Below, one piece after another: positions 19,007-28,461 of a DNA stretch of 64,000 nucleotides. The notes beneath the pieces were generated by a model. That model was not told where the DNA came from and did not search any database. It saw only the letters and a list, made by a program, of their open reading frames with translations. The DNA is from Nostocoides sp. Soil756 (GTDB lineage: Bacteria; Actinomycetota; Actinomycetes; Actinomycetales; Dermatophilaceae). The translations under genes were made by a program, and so were the position numbers. The stretch's first letter is position 1; the number at the start of each line of letters is the position of its first letter. Location of the stretch: assembly GCF_001428065.1 (NCBI RefSeq), contig NZ_LMSE01000007.1, positions 15,037-79,036 on the forward strand. The letters are read 5' to 3'.

Positions 19007-19450
19007 TCAGGCGGGTGAGAGCCAGGTCCAGCCGGGGACGTTGCGCGCCACCCAGAACGCCAGCACCGCCCAGAACAGCGCGTAGAGCAGCCAGGCCGGA
19101 GCCATCCGGGTTCGCTGGGCCCCGGTCCACATCCGGTGGGTCCACACCACGAACCAGACCGCGAGGCCGGCCGAGGCGATGACCGTGACGGGGTTGCGCG
19201 CCAGGGCGGTCGGCACGTCGCCGTGGGTGAGCGCGTGCAACGCGCGCAGGGTGCCGCAGCCGGGGCACCAGGTGCCGGTGACGAAGAGCCACGGGCACGT
19301 CGGGTAGTGGCCGCTCTCGTTGGGGTCGACGGTGGCGACGACGGCCAGGACGCCGGCGGCCGCAGCGGCGACCGCGAGGGGCCGCAGGAGGCGGCGGCCC
19401 CTGCTCGAGGTGTCGAGCAGGGGTCGCACGCACTCCTGGACCGAGGTCAC
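19007..19450 (-). CDS. DUF2752 membrane protein
   Basis: A 147-residue protein from GTG 19450 with three hydrophobic segments (AVAAAAAGVLAVVATV, VTVIASAGLAVWFVVW, WLLYALFWAVLAFWVA). The family signature CPxxxxTGxxCPGCGTLRA lies near residue 55. DUF2752 proteins are short membrane proteins of unknown function, common in actinobacteria and bacteroidetes. The cysteines may bind metal or a redox partner, which is speculation. It follows the CD225-type gene by 7 bp on the same strand, so the two are likely one operon. Confidence 0.85.
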   Translation of the reverse strand: MTSVQECVRPLLDTSSRGRRLLRPLAVAAAAAGVLAVVATVDPNESGHYPTCPWLFVTGTWCPGCGTLRALHALTHGDVPTALARNPVTVIASAGLAVWFVVWTHRMWTGAQRTRMAPAWLLYALFWAVLAFWVARNVPGWTWLSPA

Positions 19451-19457
19451 CCCTGGG

Positions 19458-19835
19458 TCACATACCCGAGCTGGACGTGCTCGCCCCGAGGATGCCGAGA
19501 CCGACGACGAAGACGAGGTAGAGGACGATGACGATGACGCCGGCGATGGCGCCCCACTTGATCCACTTGCCGGCGTCGGCGGCGGACTGCTGGGCGCCGG
19601 CGTGGTCGCCGGCGGCCCACTTGCTGTTGACCTCCGCCGACTTGATGATGGCCACGATGCCGAAGGGCAGGCAGCAGAACAGGGTGACGAGGATGGACCA
19701 CACGAGCTTGTTGTCGGGCGGGGTCCCCATCGGGCCACCGGCCGGCGGGGGCGCCGAGTAGCTGCCGCCGCCGTAGCCGGCGTCACCCGATCCGGGCGGG
19801 GGCGGGGGCGGCGGGGTCGAGCCGTAGTCGGACAT
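19458..19835 (-). CDS. CD225/dispanin family small membrane protein
   Basis: The 125-residue protein has a Pro/Gly/Tyr-rich N-terminal tail (about 1-40) followed by the CD225 pattern: a hydrophobic helix with a double cysteine (LVTLFCCLPFGIVAII), the loop KSAEVNSKWAAGD, and a second helix (GVIVIVLYLVFVVGLGI). In eukaryotes this fold includes interferon-induced membrane proteins. Bacterial members are of unknown function. It is probably co-transcribed with the downstream DUF2752 gene, and that pairing is common in actinobacteria. Confidence 0.85.
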   Translation of the reverse strand: MSDYGSTPPPPPPPGSGDAGYGGGSYSAPPPAGGPMGTPPDNKLVWSILVTLFCCLPFGIVAIIKSAEVNSKWAAGDHAGAQQSAADAGKWIKWGAIAGVIVIVLYLVFVVGLGILGASTSSSGM

Positions 19836-19956
19836 GGGTTCCCTCTCTCACGGATGTGGGGGGTTCTCCACCCCCGCCGGGGCGTCCCGGCGGCGCCGAT
19901 CCTTCCACAGGGAGACCCGCGATTTCACGCATCCACGCCCGAAACGGGGGCGATGG

Positions 19957-19978
19957 CGCGGGGAGGTCTCCCCCCGCG
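19957..19978 (-). terminator. Hairpin after rlmB
   Basis: CGCGGGGAG (19957-19965) pairs with CTCCCCCCGCG (19968-19978) with one bulged base and a 2-nt loop. It begins 4 bases past the rlmB stop on the minus strand, where a terminator would be expected. Confidence 0.5.
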
Positions 19979-19981
19979 GGG

Positions 19982-20935
19982 TCAGCCGCGTCGGCGCCGC
20001 GCGACCTCGTAGAGCGTGACGCCGGTGGCGATCCCGGCGTTGAGGGACTCGACGGCCGAGCTCATCGGGACCGACACGATCTGGTCGCAGGTCTCGCGAA
20101 CCAGCCGCGAGAGGCCCTTGCCCTCCGACCCCACGACGACAACGATCGGCTCGGACGCGAGCTCGAGGTCGGGCAGCTCGACGTCGCCGTCCATGTCGAG
20201 GCCGATGACGAAGAAGCCGGCCTTGCGGAAGTCCTCGAGGGCCCGGGTGAGGTTGGCCGCCTGGGCCACCGGGATGCGCGCGGCCGCACCGGCCGAGGTC
20301 TTCCAGGCGCTGGCGGTCATCCCGGCCGAGCGGCGGGTGGGCACGACGACGCCGTGGCCGCCGAACGCCGCCACCGAGCGCACGATGGCGCCGAGGTTGC
20401 GCGGGTCGGTGATGCCGTCGAGGGCCACGACCAGTGGGATGCCGGGCATCTCGGGGTCGACCAGGTCGCGCGGGTGGGCGTACTCGTAGGGCGGCACCTG
20501 CAGGGCCAGGCCCTGGTGCACGGCCCCGTCGGTGATCCGGTCGAGCTCGCCGCGCGGGGTCTCGAGCACCGGGATGCCCCGCTCGGTGGCGGTCTTGATG
20601 GCCTCGCGCACCCGGTCGTCGCTGTCGATGCGGCCGGCCACGTACATCGTCGTCACGGGCACCCAGGCCCGCAGCGCCTCGACCACCGAGTTGCGCCCGG
20701 CCACGACCTCGCTGGAGGCGGGTGCCTTGCGAGAGCCGTTGGGGCGGCCGCCCGAGCCGCGCTTGTCGCCGCCCTTGGCTGCGCCCTGGTGCGCCTTGTG
20801 GTTGGGACGGTCGGCGGCCTTGGGCGTCGGCCCGCGGCCCTCGAGCCCGCGGCGGCGCTGGCCACCGGAGCCGACGGTGGGGCCCTTCTTGCCGCCCTTG
20901 CGGATCGCTCCGCGGCGCTGTGAGTTACCGGGCAT
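19982..20935 (-). CDS. rlmB: 23S rRNA (guanosine-2'-O)-methyltransferase, TrmH/RlmB family
   Basis: The protein has 317 residues. The first 75 are basic and low-complexity (lysine, arginine, glycine). Residues about 75-150 form the substrate-binding domain ([11 protein letters not shown]), and the SpoU methyltransferase domain carries [27 protein letters not shown] and the C-terminal knot motif VSIPM-like [15 protein letters not shown]. Members use S-adenosylmethionine to methylate a ribose of 23S rRNA. The start lies 2 bp after the cysS stop, so the genes are one operon, as in mycobacteria. The basic tail probably aids RNA binding. Confidence 0.92.
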   Translation of the reverse strand: MPGNSQRRGAIRKGGKKGPTVGSGGQRRRGLEGRGPTPKAADRPNHKAHQGAAKGGDKRGSGGRPNGSRKAPASSEVVAGRNSVVEALRAWVPVTTMYVAGRIDSDDRVREAIKTATERGIPVLETPRGELDRITDGAVHQGLALQVPPYEYAHPRDLVDPEMPGIPLVVALDGITDPRNLGAIVRSVAAFGGHGVVVPTRRSAGMTASAWKTSAGAAARIPVAQAANLTRALEDFRKAGFFVIGLDMDGDVELPDLELASEPIVVVVGSEGKGLSRLVRETCDQIVSVPMSSAVESLNAGIATGVTLYEVARRRRG

Positions 20936-20937
20936 CG

Positions 20938-22371
20938 TCAGTCTCCCTTGTGTCGGGCGAGGCTCCAGCGGGCACCGGCAGCGGTGTCCTCCAGGGCGAT
21001 GCCGGCGGCGGTCAGCTCGTCGCGGATGGCGTCGGCGCTGTCGTAGTCACGGGCCGAGCGGGCCGCGGCGCGGGCGGCGATACGACCCTGGACGAGGGCG
21101 TCGAGGGCACTGGTGGCGTCCTCGGCGTCGGAGCCGCCCGTCGACCACACCGGGTCGAGCGGGTTGACCCCCAGCACGTCGGCCATGGCCACCACCTGGC
21201 GCGCGATGCCGGCCGCATCCTCGGCGTCACCGTCGTCGAGGGCGGTGTTGCCGGCGCGGACGGCCTGGTGGATGACCGCGAGCGCGTCCGAGACGCCCAG
21301 GTCGTCGTCCATCGCCTCGCGGAACTCGGCGGGGAACTCCGTGGAGCCGTCGGGGACGAGGGTGTCGACGCCGGGCAGCGCGCGGCGCAGGAAGCCCTCG
21401 ACCCGCTCGACGGTGGCGGCCGCCTCCTCGATGGAGCCGTCGTGGTACTCGACGGTGCTGCGGTAGTGCGCGGCCGTCAGGTAGTAGCGCACGGCCAGGG
21501 GGCGGTGCTCGCGCACGACCTCGCTGACCCGCAGCGAGTTGCCGAGGGACTTGCTCATCTTCTCGCCGCCCATGGTCACCCAGGCGTTGTGCAGCCAGTA
21601 GTTGGCGAAGCCGAGCCCGGCCGCGCGCGACTGGGCGACCTCGTTCTCGTGGTGCGGGAAGCGCAGGTCGACGCCACCGCCGTGGATGTCGAAGGTGTCG
21701 CCGAGGTACTTGCGCGCCATCGCGGAGCACTCGAGGTGCCAGCCGGGGCGGCCGGCACCGAACGGGGTGGGCCAGCTCGCGGTGGCGGGCTCGTCGGCCT
21801 TGCGGCCCTTCCAGAGGGCGAAGTCGCGCGCGTCACGCTTGCCGCGGGGGTCGGCATCCTCGGCGTCGTTCATGTCGTCGACGCTCTGGTGGGTGAGCTC
21901 GCCGTAGCTGGGCCAGGACCGCACGTCGAAGTACACGTCGCCGGAGTCGTCGGCCGCCGGGTAGGCGTGGCCCGCCTCGACCAGGGCCTGCATCAGCTCG
22001 ACCATCTCGGTGATGTGGCCGGTGGCGCGGGGCTCGTAGGTGGGCGGCAGCACCCCGAGGGCCTCGAGCGCGTCGGCGGTCTCGAGCTCGTTGCGGTAGC
22101 TGAGCGCGAACCAGGGCTCGCCGGCCTCGGCCGACTTGCGCAGGATCTTGTCGTCGATGTCGGTGACGTTGCGGATGAGGGTGACGTCGTAGCCGTGGCC
22201 GCGCTCGAGCCACCGGCGCAGCACGTCGAACGCGACGGCGAACCGGACGTGCCCGATGTGCGGCGGGGCCTGGGTCGTGAGCCCACAGATGTAGATCCCC
22301 GCCTTGCCGGGCACGACGGGGACGAAGTCACGCTGCTCGCGCGTGAGGGAGTCGAAGAGCCTGAGGGTCAC
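20938..22371 (-). CDS. cysS: Cysteinyl-tRNA synthetase
   Basis: This 477-residue class I synthetase charges tRNA-Cys. Visible are the zinc-site cysteine in YICGLT, the HIGH motif ([10 protein letters not shown], about 37-40), the zinc ligands in HLECSAM and the following HHENE, and the KMSKS loop ([10 protein letters not shown]). The C-terminal helical domain ([15 protein letters not shown]) is typical. The GTG start at 22371 gives [10 protein letters not shown], the usual beginning of the family. The frame stays open farther upstream through repeat DNA and should not be counted. It lies 2 bp before rlmB. Confidence 0.95.
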   Translation of the reverse strand: MTLRLFDSLTREQRDFVPVVPGKAGIYICGLTTQAPPHIGHVRFAVAFDVLRRWLERGHGYDVTLIRNVTDIDDKILRKSAEAGEPWFALSYRNELETADALEALGVLPPTYEPRATGHITEMVELMQALVEAGHAYPAADDSGDVYFDVRSWPSYGELTHQSVDDMNDAEDADPRGKRDARDFALWKGRKADEPATASWPTPFGAGRPGWHLECSAMARKYLGDTFDIHGGGVDLRFPHHENEVAQSRAAGLGFANYWLHNAWVTMGGEKMSKSLGNSLRVSEVVREHRPLAVRYYLTAAHYRSTVEYHDGSIEEAAATVERVEGFLRRALPGVDTLVPDGSTEFPAEFREAMDDDLGVSDALAVIHQAVRAGNTALDDGDAEDAAGIARQVVAMADVLGVNPLDPVWSTGGSDAEDATSALDALVQGRIAARAAARSARDYDSADAIRDELTAAGIALEDTAAGARWSLARHKGD

Positions 22372-22432
22372 CCGCGACAGGCTACCGGCGGCGGCCGGTA
22401 ACCCCCGATTCGCCCGCTCGCGGGGGCGGAGC

Positions 22433-22534
22433 TTCCGCGTCATCACGGTGACGACGCGCAACGACACCGACGACGCGGATGCATCGCCGCCCGGGCGGAG
22501 CTTCCGCGCCGTCACAGGGACGGCGCGGAAGCTC
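22433..22534. repeat. 102-nt direct repeat, copy A, with 16-bp hairpin
   Basis: Copy A carries an imperfect palindrome near its left end (GCGTCATCAC/GTGACGACGC) and, at its right end, a perfect 16-bp stem: GAGCTTCCGCGCCGTC (22498-22513) pairs with GACGGCGCGGAAGCTC (22519-22534) around ACAGG. A further AGCTTCCGCG motif starts at 22430. It lies between the divergent cysS and AbiEi-like genes, so it is unlikely to be a terminator. Its partner is copy B at 23564-23665. Confidence 0.85.
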
Positions 22535-22613
22535 GGCCCCCGCCGGCACCCCCCATCCCGGGGCCTGTGGATGACGGGACGGCCGGTCGTCGCGCAGCGG
22601 GCACCATCGAGCG

Positions 22614-23561
22614 ATGTCCGAGCGACTCCTCGCCCTCGCGGCCGCCCAACAGGGCGTGCTGTCCAGCCGCGACGCCACGCGTCTCGACGTCGATCCCAAT
22701 GCCCTGGCCGCCCTCGTCGCCTCGGGCAGGCTCGCGCGCGTCCGGCGCGGTGCGTACGTGCTCGGCGCCCTCTGGCAACCCGCCACCCCGGAGCGCCGTC
22801 TCGACCTGCGGGCCCGTGCGGTGCTCCACGCACGCCGACGATCGGAGGAGGCCGCCACCCACCAGAGCGCGCTGGCCGTGCACGGGCTGCCCCTCCACGG
22901 GGTGGCCATGGACGTGGTCGACCTCCAAGGGCAGGTGTCGCGCGTCCGCCGGGCCGCGGGCCTGCGCCTCCATCCCCTCGACGGCGCGCTCCCGGACGTC
23001 GTCGTCGACGGATGCCGGGTCCTCTCCGTCGAGGCCGCGCTCGCCCAGGTCGTGCTGCGCGAGGGACGCGACGCCGCCGTGGTCACCGCCGATGCTGCGC
23101 TTCGCTCGCGCGTGGCCGACCTCGACCGGGCCGTCGACCTCGTCGAGCAACTCGCGGAGTCACCCCGGCGGGCTGCCCGGGCCGGGAGATGGCTGCACCT
23201 CGCGGACCCCCTCAGCGAGTCGGTCGGCGAGACCCGCACCCGCCTGCTGCTCGCCGACCTCGGGTACGAGGCCACCAGCCAGGTGCGCGTCCGTGACGAG
23301 GCCGGTTCCGTCGTCGCCCGCGTCGACCTGCTGGTGGGGGCGTGGGTGGTCGTCGAGTTCGACGGGCTCGTGAAGTACGAGGGCGCCGAGGGCCGGGCCG
23401 CGCTGGCCGCCGAGAAGGCGCGCGAGGACCGGCTCCGCGCCCTCGGGTACGAGGTCGTACGCCTCACGTGGGCCGACCTGGCGAGACCGCAGCGGGTCGC
23501 GGCGCTCGTGCGCTCCGCTGTCGAGCGGGCGGCCGCGCGTCATGCTCGGCCGACCGGGTGA
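22614..23561 (+). CDS. AbiEi-type winged-helix N-domain plus DUF559/Vsr-like C-domain protein
   Basis: The 315-residue protein starts with a winged helix of the AbiEi antitoxin type ([19 protein letters not shown], then [11 protein letters not shown]). A middle domain follows, and then a C-terminal nuclease-like domain of the DUF559 kind with a PD-(D/E)XK-like pattern ([19 protein letters not shown], then [20 protein letters not shown]). Such proteins are abundant in actinobacteria and are usually labelled type IV toxin-antitoxin AbiEi-domain proteins, yet no AbiEii toxin gene is beside this one. Function is therefore open: regulator, orphan antitoxin or nuclease. The whole gene lies between two direct repeats with hairpins. 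Confidence 0.85.
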   Translation: MSERLLALAAAQQGVLSSRDATRLDVDPNALAALVASGRLARVRRGAYVLGALWQPATPERRLDLRARAVLHARRRSEEAATHQSALAVHGLPLHGVAMDVVDLQGQVSRVRRAAGLRLHPLDGALPDVVVDGCRVLSVEAALAQVVLREGRDAAVVTADAALRSRVADLDRAVDLVEQLAESPRRAARAGRWLHLADPLSESVGETRTRLLLADLGYEATSQVRVRDEAGSVVARVDLLVGAWVVVEFDGLVKYEGAEGRAALAAEKAREDRLRALGYEVVRLTWADLARPQRVAALVRSAVERAAARHARPTG

Positions 23562-23563
23562 GG

Positions 23564-23665
23564 TTCCGCGTCATCCCTGTGACGACGCACTTGCCCGGTG
23601 CGGACGCGGATGCATCCTCGCCCGGGCGGAGCTTCCGCGCCGTCACAGCGACGGCGCGGAAGCTC
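23564..23665. repeat. 102-nt direct repeat, copy B, with 16-bp hairpin
   Basis: Copy B is the same length and orientation as copy A. The last 63 nt differ at only three places, while the left part is more divergent. Its hairpin is GAGCTTCCGCGCCGTC (23629-23644), loop ACAGC, GACGGCGCGGAAGCTC (23650-23665). It starts 3 bp after the AbiEi-like stop, and its last two bases overlap the stop codon of the convergent MBL gene. Here it could also act as a two-way terminator. Confidence 0.85.
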
Positions 23666-24329
23666 AGTGGCCGCGGTCGAGCCACTCCTGCAGGTGCGGG
23701 GCCTCGGCGCCGATGGTCGTCGGGTCGCCGTGCCCGGTGAGGACCGCGGTGTCGGCCGGCAGGCCGAGCAGCCGGGTGCGGATGGACTCGACGATGGTCG
23801 GGAAGTCGCTGTACGAGCGGCCGGTGGCGCCCGGGCCGCCCTGGAACAGGGTGTCGCCGCTGAACAGCACCCCCAGCGCCGGCACCGAGAGGCAGCAGGC
23901 CCCGGGCGCGTGGCCCGGGGTGTGCAGCACGATGGCCTCGACGTCGCCGACGGTGAGGACCTGCCCGTCCGCGAGCTCGGCGCCCGGTGCGGCGTCCTGG
24001 CTCAGGTCCCACAGCACCCGGTCGTCGGGGTGCAGGTACGCGGTGGCCCCAGTGGCCGCGACCACCTCGGCCACGGCGTTCACGTGGTCGTTGTGGCCGT
24101 GGGTGCAGACCAGCGCCACGACCTCGCGGCCGGCCACCGCCTCGACGATGGCGCCGGCGTCGTGCGCGGCGTCGACGACGAGCACCTGGCGGTCGTCACC
24201 GAGCAGCCAGACGTTGTTGTCGACCTCCCACGACCCGCCGTCGAGCTCGAACACCCCGGAGGTCACGAGCCGCTCGACCCGTACCCCGCCGGGCGAGGTC
24301 GGCACCGGCATCCCGAGGTCGGTGCTCAC
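23664..24329 (-). CDS. MBL-fold metallo-hydrolase (S-formylmycothiol hydrolase candidate)
   Basis: The 221-residue metallo-beta-lactamase-fold protein has [10 protein letters not shown] (metal-binding HxHxDH, about 83-88), [17 protein letters not shown] and a final TGHGDPT. The GTG start overlaps the dehydrogenase stop by four bases (GTGA). In mycobacteria an MBL-fold gene likewise follows the mycothiol-dependent formaldehyde dehydrogenase, and a role in hydrolysing S-formylmycothiol has been proposed. Here that is inferred from the pairing. A glyoxalase II-like thioester hydrolase is the general class. The stop codon lies in the edge of repeat copy B. Confidence 0.87.
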   Translation of the reverse strand: MSTDLGMPVPTSPGGVRVERLVTSGVFELDGGSWEVDNNVWLLGDDRQVLVVDAAHDAGAIVEAVAGREVVALVCTHGHNDHVNAVAEVVAATGATAYLHPDDRVLWDLSQDAAPGAELADGQVLTVGDVEAIVLHTPGHAPGACCLSVPALGVLFSGDTLFQGGPGATGRSYSDFPTIVESIRTRLLGLPADTAVLTGHGDPTTIGAEAPHLQEWLDRGH

Positions 24330-25420
24330 GCGGGGCCGTCCATGACGACGACCGAGCGCAGGACCTCGCCGGCGTGCATCTTGTCGAAGGCGGCCTCCAC
24401 GTCGGTGATGCCGATCCGCTCGGTGACGAAGGCGTCGAGGTCGAAGCGGCCCTGCCGGTAGAGCTCGACCAGCATCGGGAAGTCGCGTGAGGGCAGGCAG
24501 TCGCCGTACCAGCTCGACTTCAGGGCCCCGCCGCGGCCGAAGATCTCGATCATCGGCAGGGTGACCTGCTTCTCGGGGGTCGGGACGCCGACCAGCACCA
24601 CGGTGCCGGCGAGGTCGCGGGCGTAGAACGCCTGCTCGTAGGTCTCGGGGCGCCCGACGGCCTCGACGACGACGTCGGCCCCGTGGCCACCGGTGAGGGC
24701 GCGGATCGCCTCGATGGCGTCCTCGCTCGAGGAGTCGACGGTGTGGGTGGCGCCGAAGCGCTTGGCCCCCTCGAGCTTCTTGGCGTCGACGTCGACGGCG
24801 ATGATCGTGGTCGCGCCGGCGACATGCGCCCCGGCGATGGCGGCGTTGCCCACCCCGCCGCAGCCGATGACGGCCACCGAGTCGCCGCGCCCGACGCCGC
24901 CGGTGTTGACCGCGGCCCCGAAGCCGGCCATCACGCCGCAGCCGAGCAGACCCACGGCGGCCGCGTCGGCCTCGTCGACCTTGGTGCACTGGCCGGCGGC
25001 CACGAGGGTCTTCTCGATGAAGGCCCCGATGCCCAGGGCCGGGCTCAGCTCGGTGCCGTCGGTGAGCGTCATCTTCTGGGTGGCGTTGTGGGTGGCGAAG
25101 CAGTACCAGGGGCGGCCCTTGCGGCAGGCGCGGCACTCCCCACAGACGGCGCGCCAGTTGAGGATGACGAAGTCGCCCGGGGCCACCTCGGTGACGCCCT
25201 CGCCGACGGACTCGACGCGGCCGGCCGCCTCGTGGCCCAGAAGGAAGGGGAACTCGTCGTTGATGCCGCCCTCGCGGTAGTGCAGGTCGGTGTGGCAGAC
25301 GCCGCAGGCCTCGACGCGGACGACGGCCTCGCCAGGGCCGGGGTCGGGCACCACGATGTCGACGAGCTCGACGGGCGCGCCCTTGCTGCGGGCGATGACT
25401 CCCTGGACGGTCTGGGGCAC
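24326..25420 (-). CDS. mscR: S-(hydroxymethyl)mycothiol dehydrogenase (mycothiol-dependent formaldehyde dehydrogenase)
   Basis: This 364-residue zinc alcohol dehydrogenase oxidises the formaldehyde-mycothiol adduct, detoxifying formaldehyde, and may also reduce S-nitrosomycothiol. The catalytic zinc region [10 protein letters not shown] (about 37-46), GHEAAG, the structural zinc cysteines in [15 protein letters not shown] (about 92-106), and the nucleotide-binding GCGGVGNAA (about 190) are visible. The GTG at 25420 has a strong AGGAGG site 6 nt upstream. It is divergent from a small winged-helix regulator and coupled to the MBL-fold gene. The match to the mycothiol branch is supported by the CRKGRPWYC pattern and by mycothiol genes elsewhere in the window. 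Confidence 0.9.
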   Translation of the reverse strand: MPQTVQGVIARSKGAPVELVDIVVPDPGPGEAVVRVEACGVCHTDLHYREGGINDEFPFLLGHEAAGRVESVGEGVTEVAPGDFVILNWRAVCGECRACRKGRPWYCFATHNATQKMTLTDGTELSPALGIGAFIEKTLVAAGQCTKVDEADAAAVGLLGCGVMAGFGAAVNTGGVGRGDSVAVIGCGGVGNAAIAGAHVAGATTIIAVDVDAKKLEGAKRFGATHTVDSSSEDAIEAIRALTGGHGADVVVEAVGRPETYEQAFYARDLAGTVVLVGVPTPEKQVTLPMIEIFGRGGALKSSWYGDCLPSRDFPMLVELYRQGRFDLDAFVTERIGITDVEAAFDKMHAGEVLRSVVVMDGPA

Positions 25421-25586
25421 GGGTTCCTCCTGGAAGCGAGCGGCATGGTCTGCATCCACGCTAGCCCGCCGCCCGCGCGCGGCCTCCCCCCGGCGTCCGG
25501 CACCCGGCGGTCCGAGCGGGCGAACCCGCAGGTGACAACGGCTGCTTCTGCTTTCCCGGCAGGAAACCCTCGGTACGCTCGAGGGC

Positions 25587-25910
25587 ATGCCGCACCCGGT
25601 CTTCGACGAGGTCATCCACGAGCCGCACCGGCTGCGGATCTGCGCGTACCTGGTGCCGGTGGCCGGGCGCGAGTTCAGCGACGTGCGCGACGCGATGGAC
25701 CTGTCGGACTCGGCCCTCTCCAAGCACCTCAAGGCGCTGTCGGCGTGCGGCTACACCACGCTGGAGCGAGGGGTGCGCGACGGCCGTCAGCTGACGACCG
25801 TGCACCTCACGGCGGCCGGGCGCGAGGCCCTGTGCGGCCACGTCGCCGAGCTGCAGCGGATGGCGCGCATCGTCGGCACCGACCGGCGCGTGGGGCCGCG
25901 CACCCGCTGA
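25587..25910 (+). CDS. Small winged-helix transcriptional regulator
   Basis: A 107-residue protein consisting of one winged helix: [20 protein letters not shown], recognition helix [17 protein letters not shown], and a wing with [18 protein letters not shown]. This is the HTH_34/ArsR-MarR-like type, and it has no obvious ligand-binding domain or cysteine metal site. It is divergent from mscR with a 166-bp gap, so autoregulation or control of the formaldehyde genes is plausible but not shown. The ATG at 25587 is the first clear start. Confidence 0.82.
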   Translation: MPHPVFDEVIHEPHRLRICAYLVPVAGREFSDVRDAMDLSDSALSKHLKALSACGYTTLERGVRDGRQLTTVHLTAAGREALCGHVAELQRMARIVGTDRRVGPRTR

Positions 25911-25988
25911 CCCCGCCCCACCGCGTACCCCCGCGTACCCCCGCGCGACCCCGAGATCACGGCCGGTCCGGCGGAGGCGGTCGGACGC

Positions 25989-26477
25989 TCAGGCGGTCGG
26001 GATGACGAGGGCGGTCGCGACGGCGGCGACGCCCTCGCCGCGCCCGGTGAGGCCCAGTCCGTCGGTGGTGGTGCCGCTCACCGACACCGGCGCCCCCGCG
26101 GCGGACGTCAGCGCGGCTTCGGCCTCGGCACGCCGGGACCCGATCTTGGGGGCGTTGCCCACGACCTGCACCGCCACGTTGCCCACCTCGAACCCCGCCG
26201 CCCGCACCAGGCGCGCCGCCTCGGCCAGCAGGGTGACCCCGGAGGCGCCCGCGAGCTCGGGGCGGGCGGTGCCGAAGTGCGCCCCCAGGTCGCCGATCCC
26301 GGCGGCCGAGAACAGCGCGTCGCAGGCGGCGTGGGCGGCGACGTCGGCATCCGAGTGCCCGTCGAGTCCTGGCTCCCCCGGCCAGAGCAGCCCTGCGACC
26401 CAGAGTTCGCGCCCCGACCCGGCCGGGGCGAGGGCGTGCACGTCGACGCCGACACCGACGCGGGGCAGGACGGTCAT
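25989..26477 (-). CDS. ispF: 2-C-methyl-D-erythritol 2,4-cyclodiphosphate synthase
   Basis: This 162-residue enzyme of the non-mevalonate isoprenoid pathway forms the cyclic diphosphate from CDP-methylerythritol phosphate. The metal site [11 protein letters not shown] (DxH, about 11-13), [24 protein letters not shown] and the C-terminal [14 protein letters not shown] are visible. Length and order are normal. The ATG lies 10 bp after the ispD stop on the same strand, so the consecutive pathway enzymes share an operon. Confidence 0.95.
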   Translation of the reverse strand: MTVLPRVGVGVDVHALAPAGSGRELWVAGLLWPGEPGLDGHSDADVAAHAACDALFSAAGIGDLGAHFGTARPELAGASGVTLLAEAARLVRAAGFEVGNVAVQVVGNAPKIGSRRAEAEAALTSAAGAPVSVSGTTTDGLGLTGRGEGVAAVATALVIPTA

Positions 26478-26487
26478 GGCGACGATG

Positions 26488-27219
26488 CTAGGACCTGCCG
26501 GTGTGCGGCACCGCGACCAGACCGTCGGCCACGAGCCCCTCGGCCCGCGCCAGGTCGTCGGCGGTGGTGACCTTGAAGGCCAGGGCGTCACCCTCGACGA
26601 CGAGGACCCGGTGCCCGGCCCGCTCGACCAGGGCGGCGTCGTCGGTGGCGGCGAGCCCGGAGGCGTGGGCGGCGTCGAGGACCGCTCGCCGGAACCCCTG
26701 CGGGGTCTGGACGGCGCGCAGGCTGGCGCGGTCGGGGGTCCCGGTGACGAACCCGTGGCTGTCGACCGTCTTGACGGTGTCGACGACCGCGACCCCGGGC
26801 ACGACCCCGTCGGCACCGGCCCGCACGGCGGCCACCACGCGCTCGAAGACGGCCACGGGGGTGAGGCAGCGGGCGGCGTCGTGCACGAGGACGACGTCGC
26901 AGGCGGCGTCGAGAGCGGCCAGCCCCGCCGCGACCGAGGCGGTCCGTTCCGCCCCGCCGGCCACCAGCACGGCCGACGCGGGCAGCCATCCCCCCTGCCA
27001 GGCCGGATGCCCCGGATCCTCGTACCCCGGAGGGACGGCGAGGACCAGGGACGCCAGGCCCTCGAGGTGCCGGACCGGCTCCACGGCCCACTGCAGCAGC
27101 GCGCGACCCGCCAGCGGCACGAAGGCCTTGGGCACCTCGGCCCCCAAGCGCGACCCCGACCCGGCCGCGACGACGACGACGCCCACCCCGCGCGAGGCGG
27201 GATGGGCGTCGTCGGTCAC
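26488..27219 (-). CDS. ispD: 2-C-methyl-D-erythritol 4-phosphate cytidylyltransferase
   Basis: The 243-residue enzyme transfers CMP from CTP to methylerythritol phosphate, the step before the one completed by the next gene's pathway. Seen are the nucleotide loop [35 protein letters not shown] and QTPQGFRR. It lies 26 bp after carD and 10 bp before ispF, the same order as in mycobacteria. Nothing is unusual in length or motifs. Confidence 0.95.
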   Translation of the reverse strand: MTDDAHPASRGVGVVVVAAGSGSRLGAEVPKAFVPLAGRALLQWAVEPVRHLEGLASLVLAVPPGYEDPGHPAWQGGWLPASAVLVAGGAERTASVAAGLAALDAACDVVLVHDAARCLTPVAVFERVVAAVRAGADGVVPGVAVVDTVKTVDSHGFVTGTPDRASLRAVQTPQGFRRAVLDAAHASGLAATDDAALVERAGHRVLVVEGDALAFKVTTADDLARAEGLVADGLVAVPHTGRS

Positions 27220-27245
27220 GTCAGTGCTGTCGCCGGAGCGAGGCG

Positions 27246-27728
27246 TCAGGACGCGAGGACCTCGTCGAGGATGACTTCGGCCTTCTCCTCGTCGGTCTTC
27301 TCGGCGAGCGCGAGCTCGGAGACGAGGATCTGACGGGCCTTGGCCAGCATGCGCTTCTCGCCGGCCGAGAGGCCCCGGTCCTTGTCGCGGCGCCAGAGGT
27401 CACGCACGACCTCGGCGACCTTGATGACGTCGCCCGAGGCGAGCTTCTCGAGGTTGGCCTTGAAGCGGCGCGACCAGTTGGTCGGCTCCTCGGCGAACGG
27501 GGTGCGCAGCACCTCGAACACCTTGTCGAGGCCGGCCTTGTCGACGACGTCACGGACGCCGACGAGGTCGCAGTTCTCCGCGGGTACCTCGATCACGAGG
27601 TCGCCCTGGGCGACCTTGAGCTTGAGGTAGAGCTTCTCCTCTCCGCGGATGGTGCGGTTGTTGATCTCTTCGATGCGGGCAGCCCCGTGGTGGGGATACA
27701 CGACCGTTTCGCCGACCTTGAAAACCAT
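27246..27728 (-). CDS. carD: CarD-family RNA polymerase-binding transcription regulator
   Basis: The 160-residue protein begins [22 protein letters not shown], the conserved RNA polymerase-interacting Tudor-like domain (about 1-60). A helical DNA-binding domain with [16 protein letters not shown] and [22 protein letters not shown] follows. CarD stabilises the open complex at many promoters, including rRNA promoters, and is essential in mycobacteria. The ATG has an AAGGGG site 10 nt upstream. A promoter-like pair lies at 27756-27785. ispD and ispF follow closely and may be transcribed from it. Confidence 0.96.
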   Translation of the reverse strand: MVFKVGETVVYPHHGAARIEEINNRTIRGEEKLYLKLKVAQGDLVIEVPAENCDLVGVRDVVDKAGLDKVFEVLRTPFAEEPTNWSRRFKANLEKLASGDVIKVAEVVRDLWRRDKDRGLSAGEKRMLAKARQILVSELALAEKTDEEKAEVILDEVLAS

Positions 27729-27755
27729 GTGTTGTTGGCCCCTTTCGCGAGGAGA

Positions 27756-27785
27756 AGTCTATCACGACACGCCGGTCGCGCCCAA
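27756..27785 (-). promoter_or_regulatory. Candidate carD promoter
   Basis: On the minus strand TTGGGC (27785-27780) and TAGACT (27761-27756) are separated by 18 bp, close to housekeeping sigma-factor elements. The -10 box lies about 28 bp before the carD start. This was found by eye only. Confidence 0.45.
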
Positions 27786-27960
27786 TGGAAGCGACGGGCA
27801 TCGTCGCAGGTCAGAGGCCTGCCGACCCGATCCACACCCCCAATTCGGGGGTTGACAGAAGGCCGCTGCACGTGCTTCGCGCGCGTCGGGCGAGCGCCTC
27901 GCGCGTCCGCGCGCGGGGACGGGTCGGCGACACCGGCACGGGCCCCGCTATCCTGGCGCC

Positions 27961-28443
27961 GTGACGAACCGGACCGCCTCCGCCCTGCGCCTCACCGGGA
28001 TCCTGGGGGCCACCCTCCTGGCCTCCGGATGTGCGGTGATGTCGCCGGTGCAGACCGACCAGCCCTACATCCCGGCCGACGGCGTGCAGCTGACCATCCC
28101 CGGCCTCGAGCTGCGCAACCTGCTGATCGTCTCGAGCGGGAAGGGCGCCCCCGGGGTGCTGGTGGGCCAGGCCGTCAACCGCTCGTCCGACACCGTCGAC
28201 GTCGTCTTCGCGGTCGGGAACGCCCGCACCTCGCCGACGGCGGTGCCGGCTCTCACCGGGAGCAACCTCGGCGCCGACGGCGGGACCGTCGACGTCGGCA
28301 CCGTGCCGGTGGCGCCCGGGGCGATGGTCGAGCTCTCGGTCACCACCCCGCAGGCCGGGCGCAACGTCGTCCTCGTGCCGGTGCTCCCCCCGACCCGCTA
28401 CTACTCCGACCTCCCGGTCCCCAGCGCCGGCCCGACCGGCTGA
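27961..28443 (+). CDS. Predicted lipoprotein of unknown function
   Basis: The 160-residue protein has a signal sequence ending in a lipobox (LLASGCAVMSP, cysteine about residue 24). The mature part is rich in beta-strand-forming residues, with a pattern seen in small secreted actinobacterial lipoproteins (LRNLLIVSSGKGAPGVLVG, VAPGAMVELSV). A GTG start at 27961 is used. It is divergent from carD by 232 bp and converges with regX3. I do not recognise a specific function. Surface or envelope location is likely. Confidence 0.82.
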   Translation: MTNRTASALRLTGILGATLLASGCAVMSPVQTDQPYIPADGVQLTIPGLELRNLLIVSSGKGAPGVLVGQAVNRSSDTVDVVFAVGNARTSPTAVPALTGSNLGADGGTVDVGTVPVAPGAMVELSVTTPQAGRNVVLVPVLPPTRYYSDLPVPSAGPTG

Positions 28444-28461
28444 GGCCGCCGACCTGCGGCC

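Noticed and set aside
22372-22833. Upstream extension of the cysS frame through repeat copy A
   Set aside because: The family start is the GTG at 22371; the extension encodes low-complexity sequence derived from the repeat.
25921-25955. Short direct repeat of CGCGTACCCCC before the ispF stop
   Set aside because: Only two adjacent copies of about 11 nt between convergent genes; too little to call a functional repeat or CRISPR.
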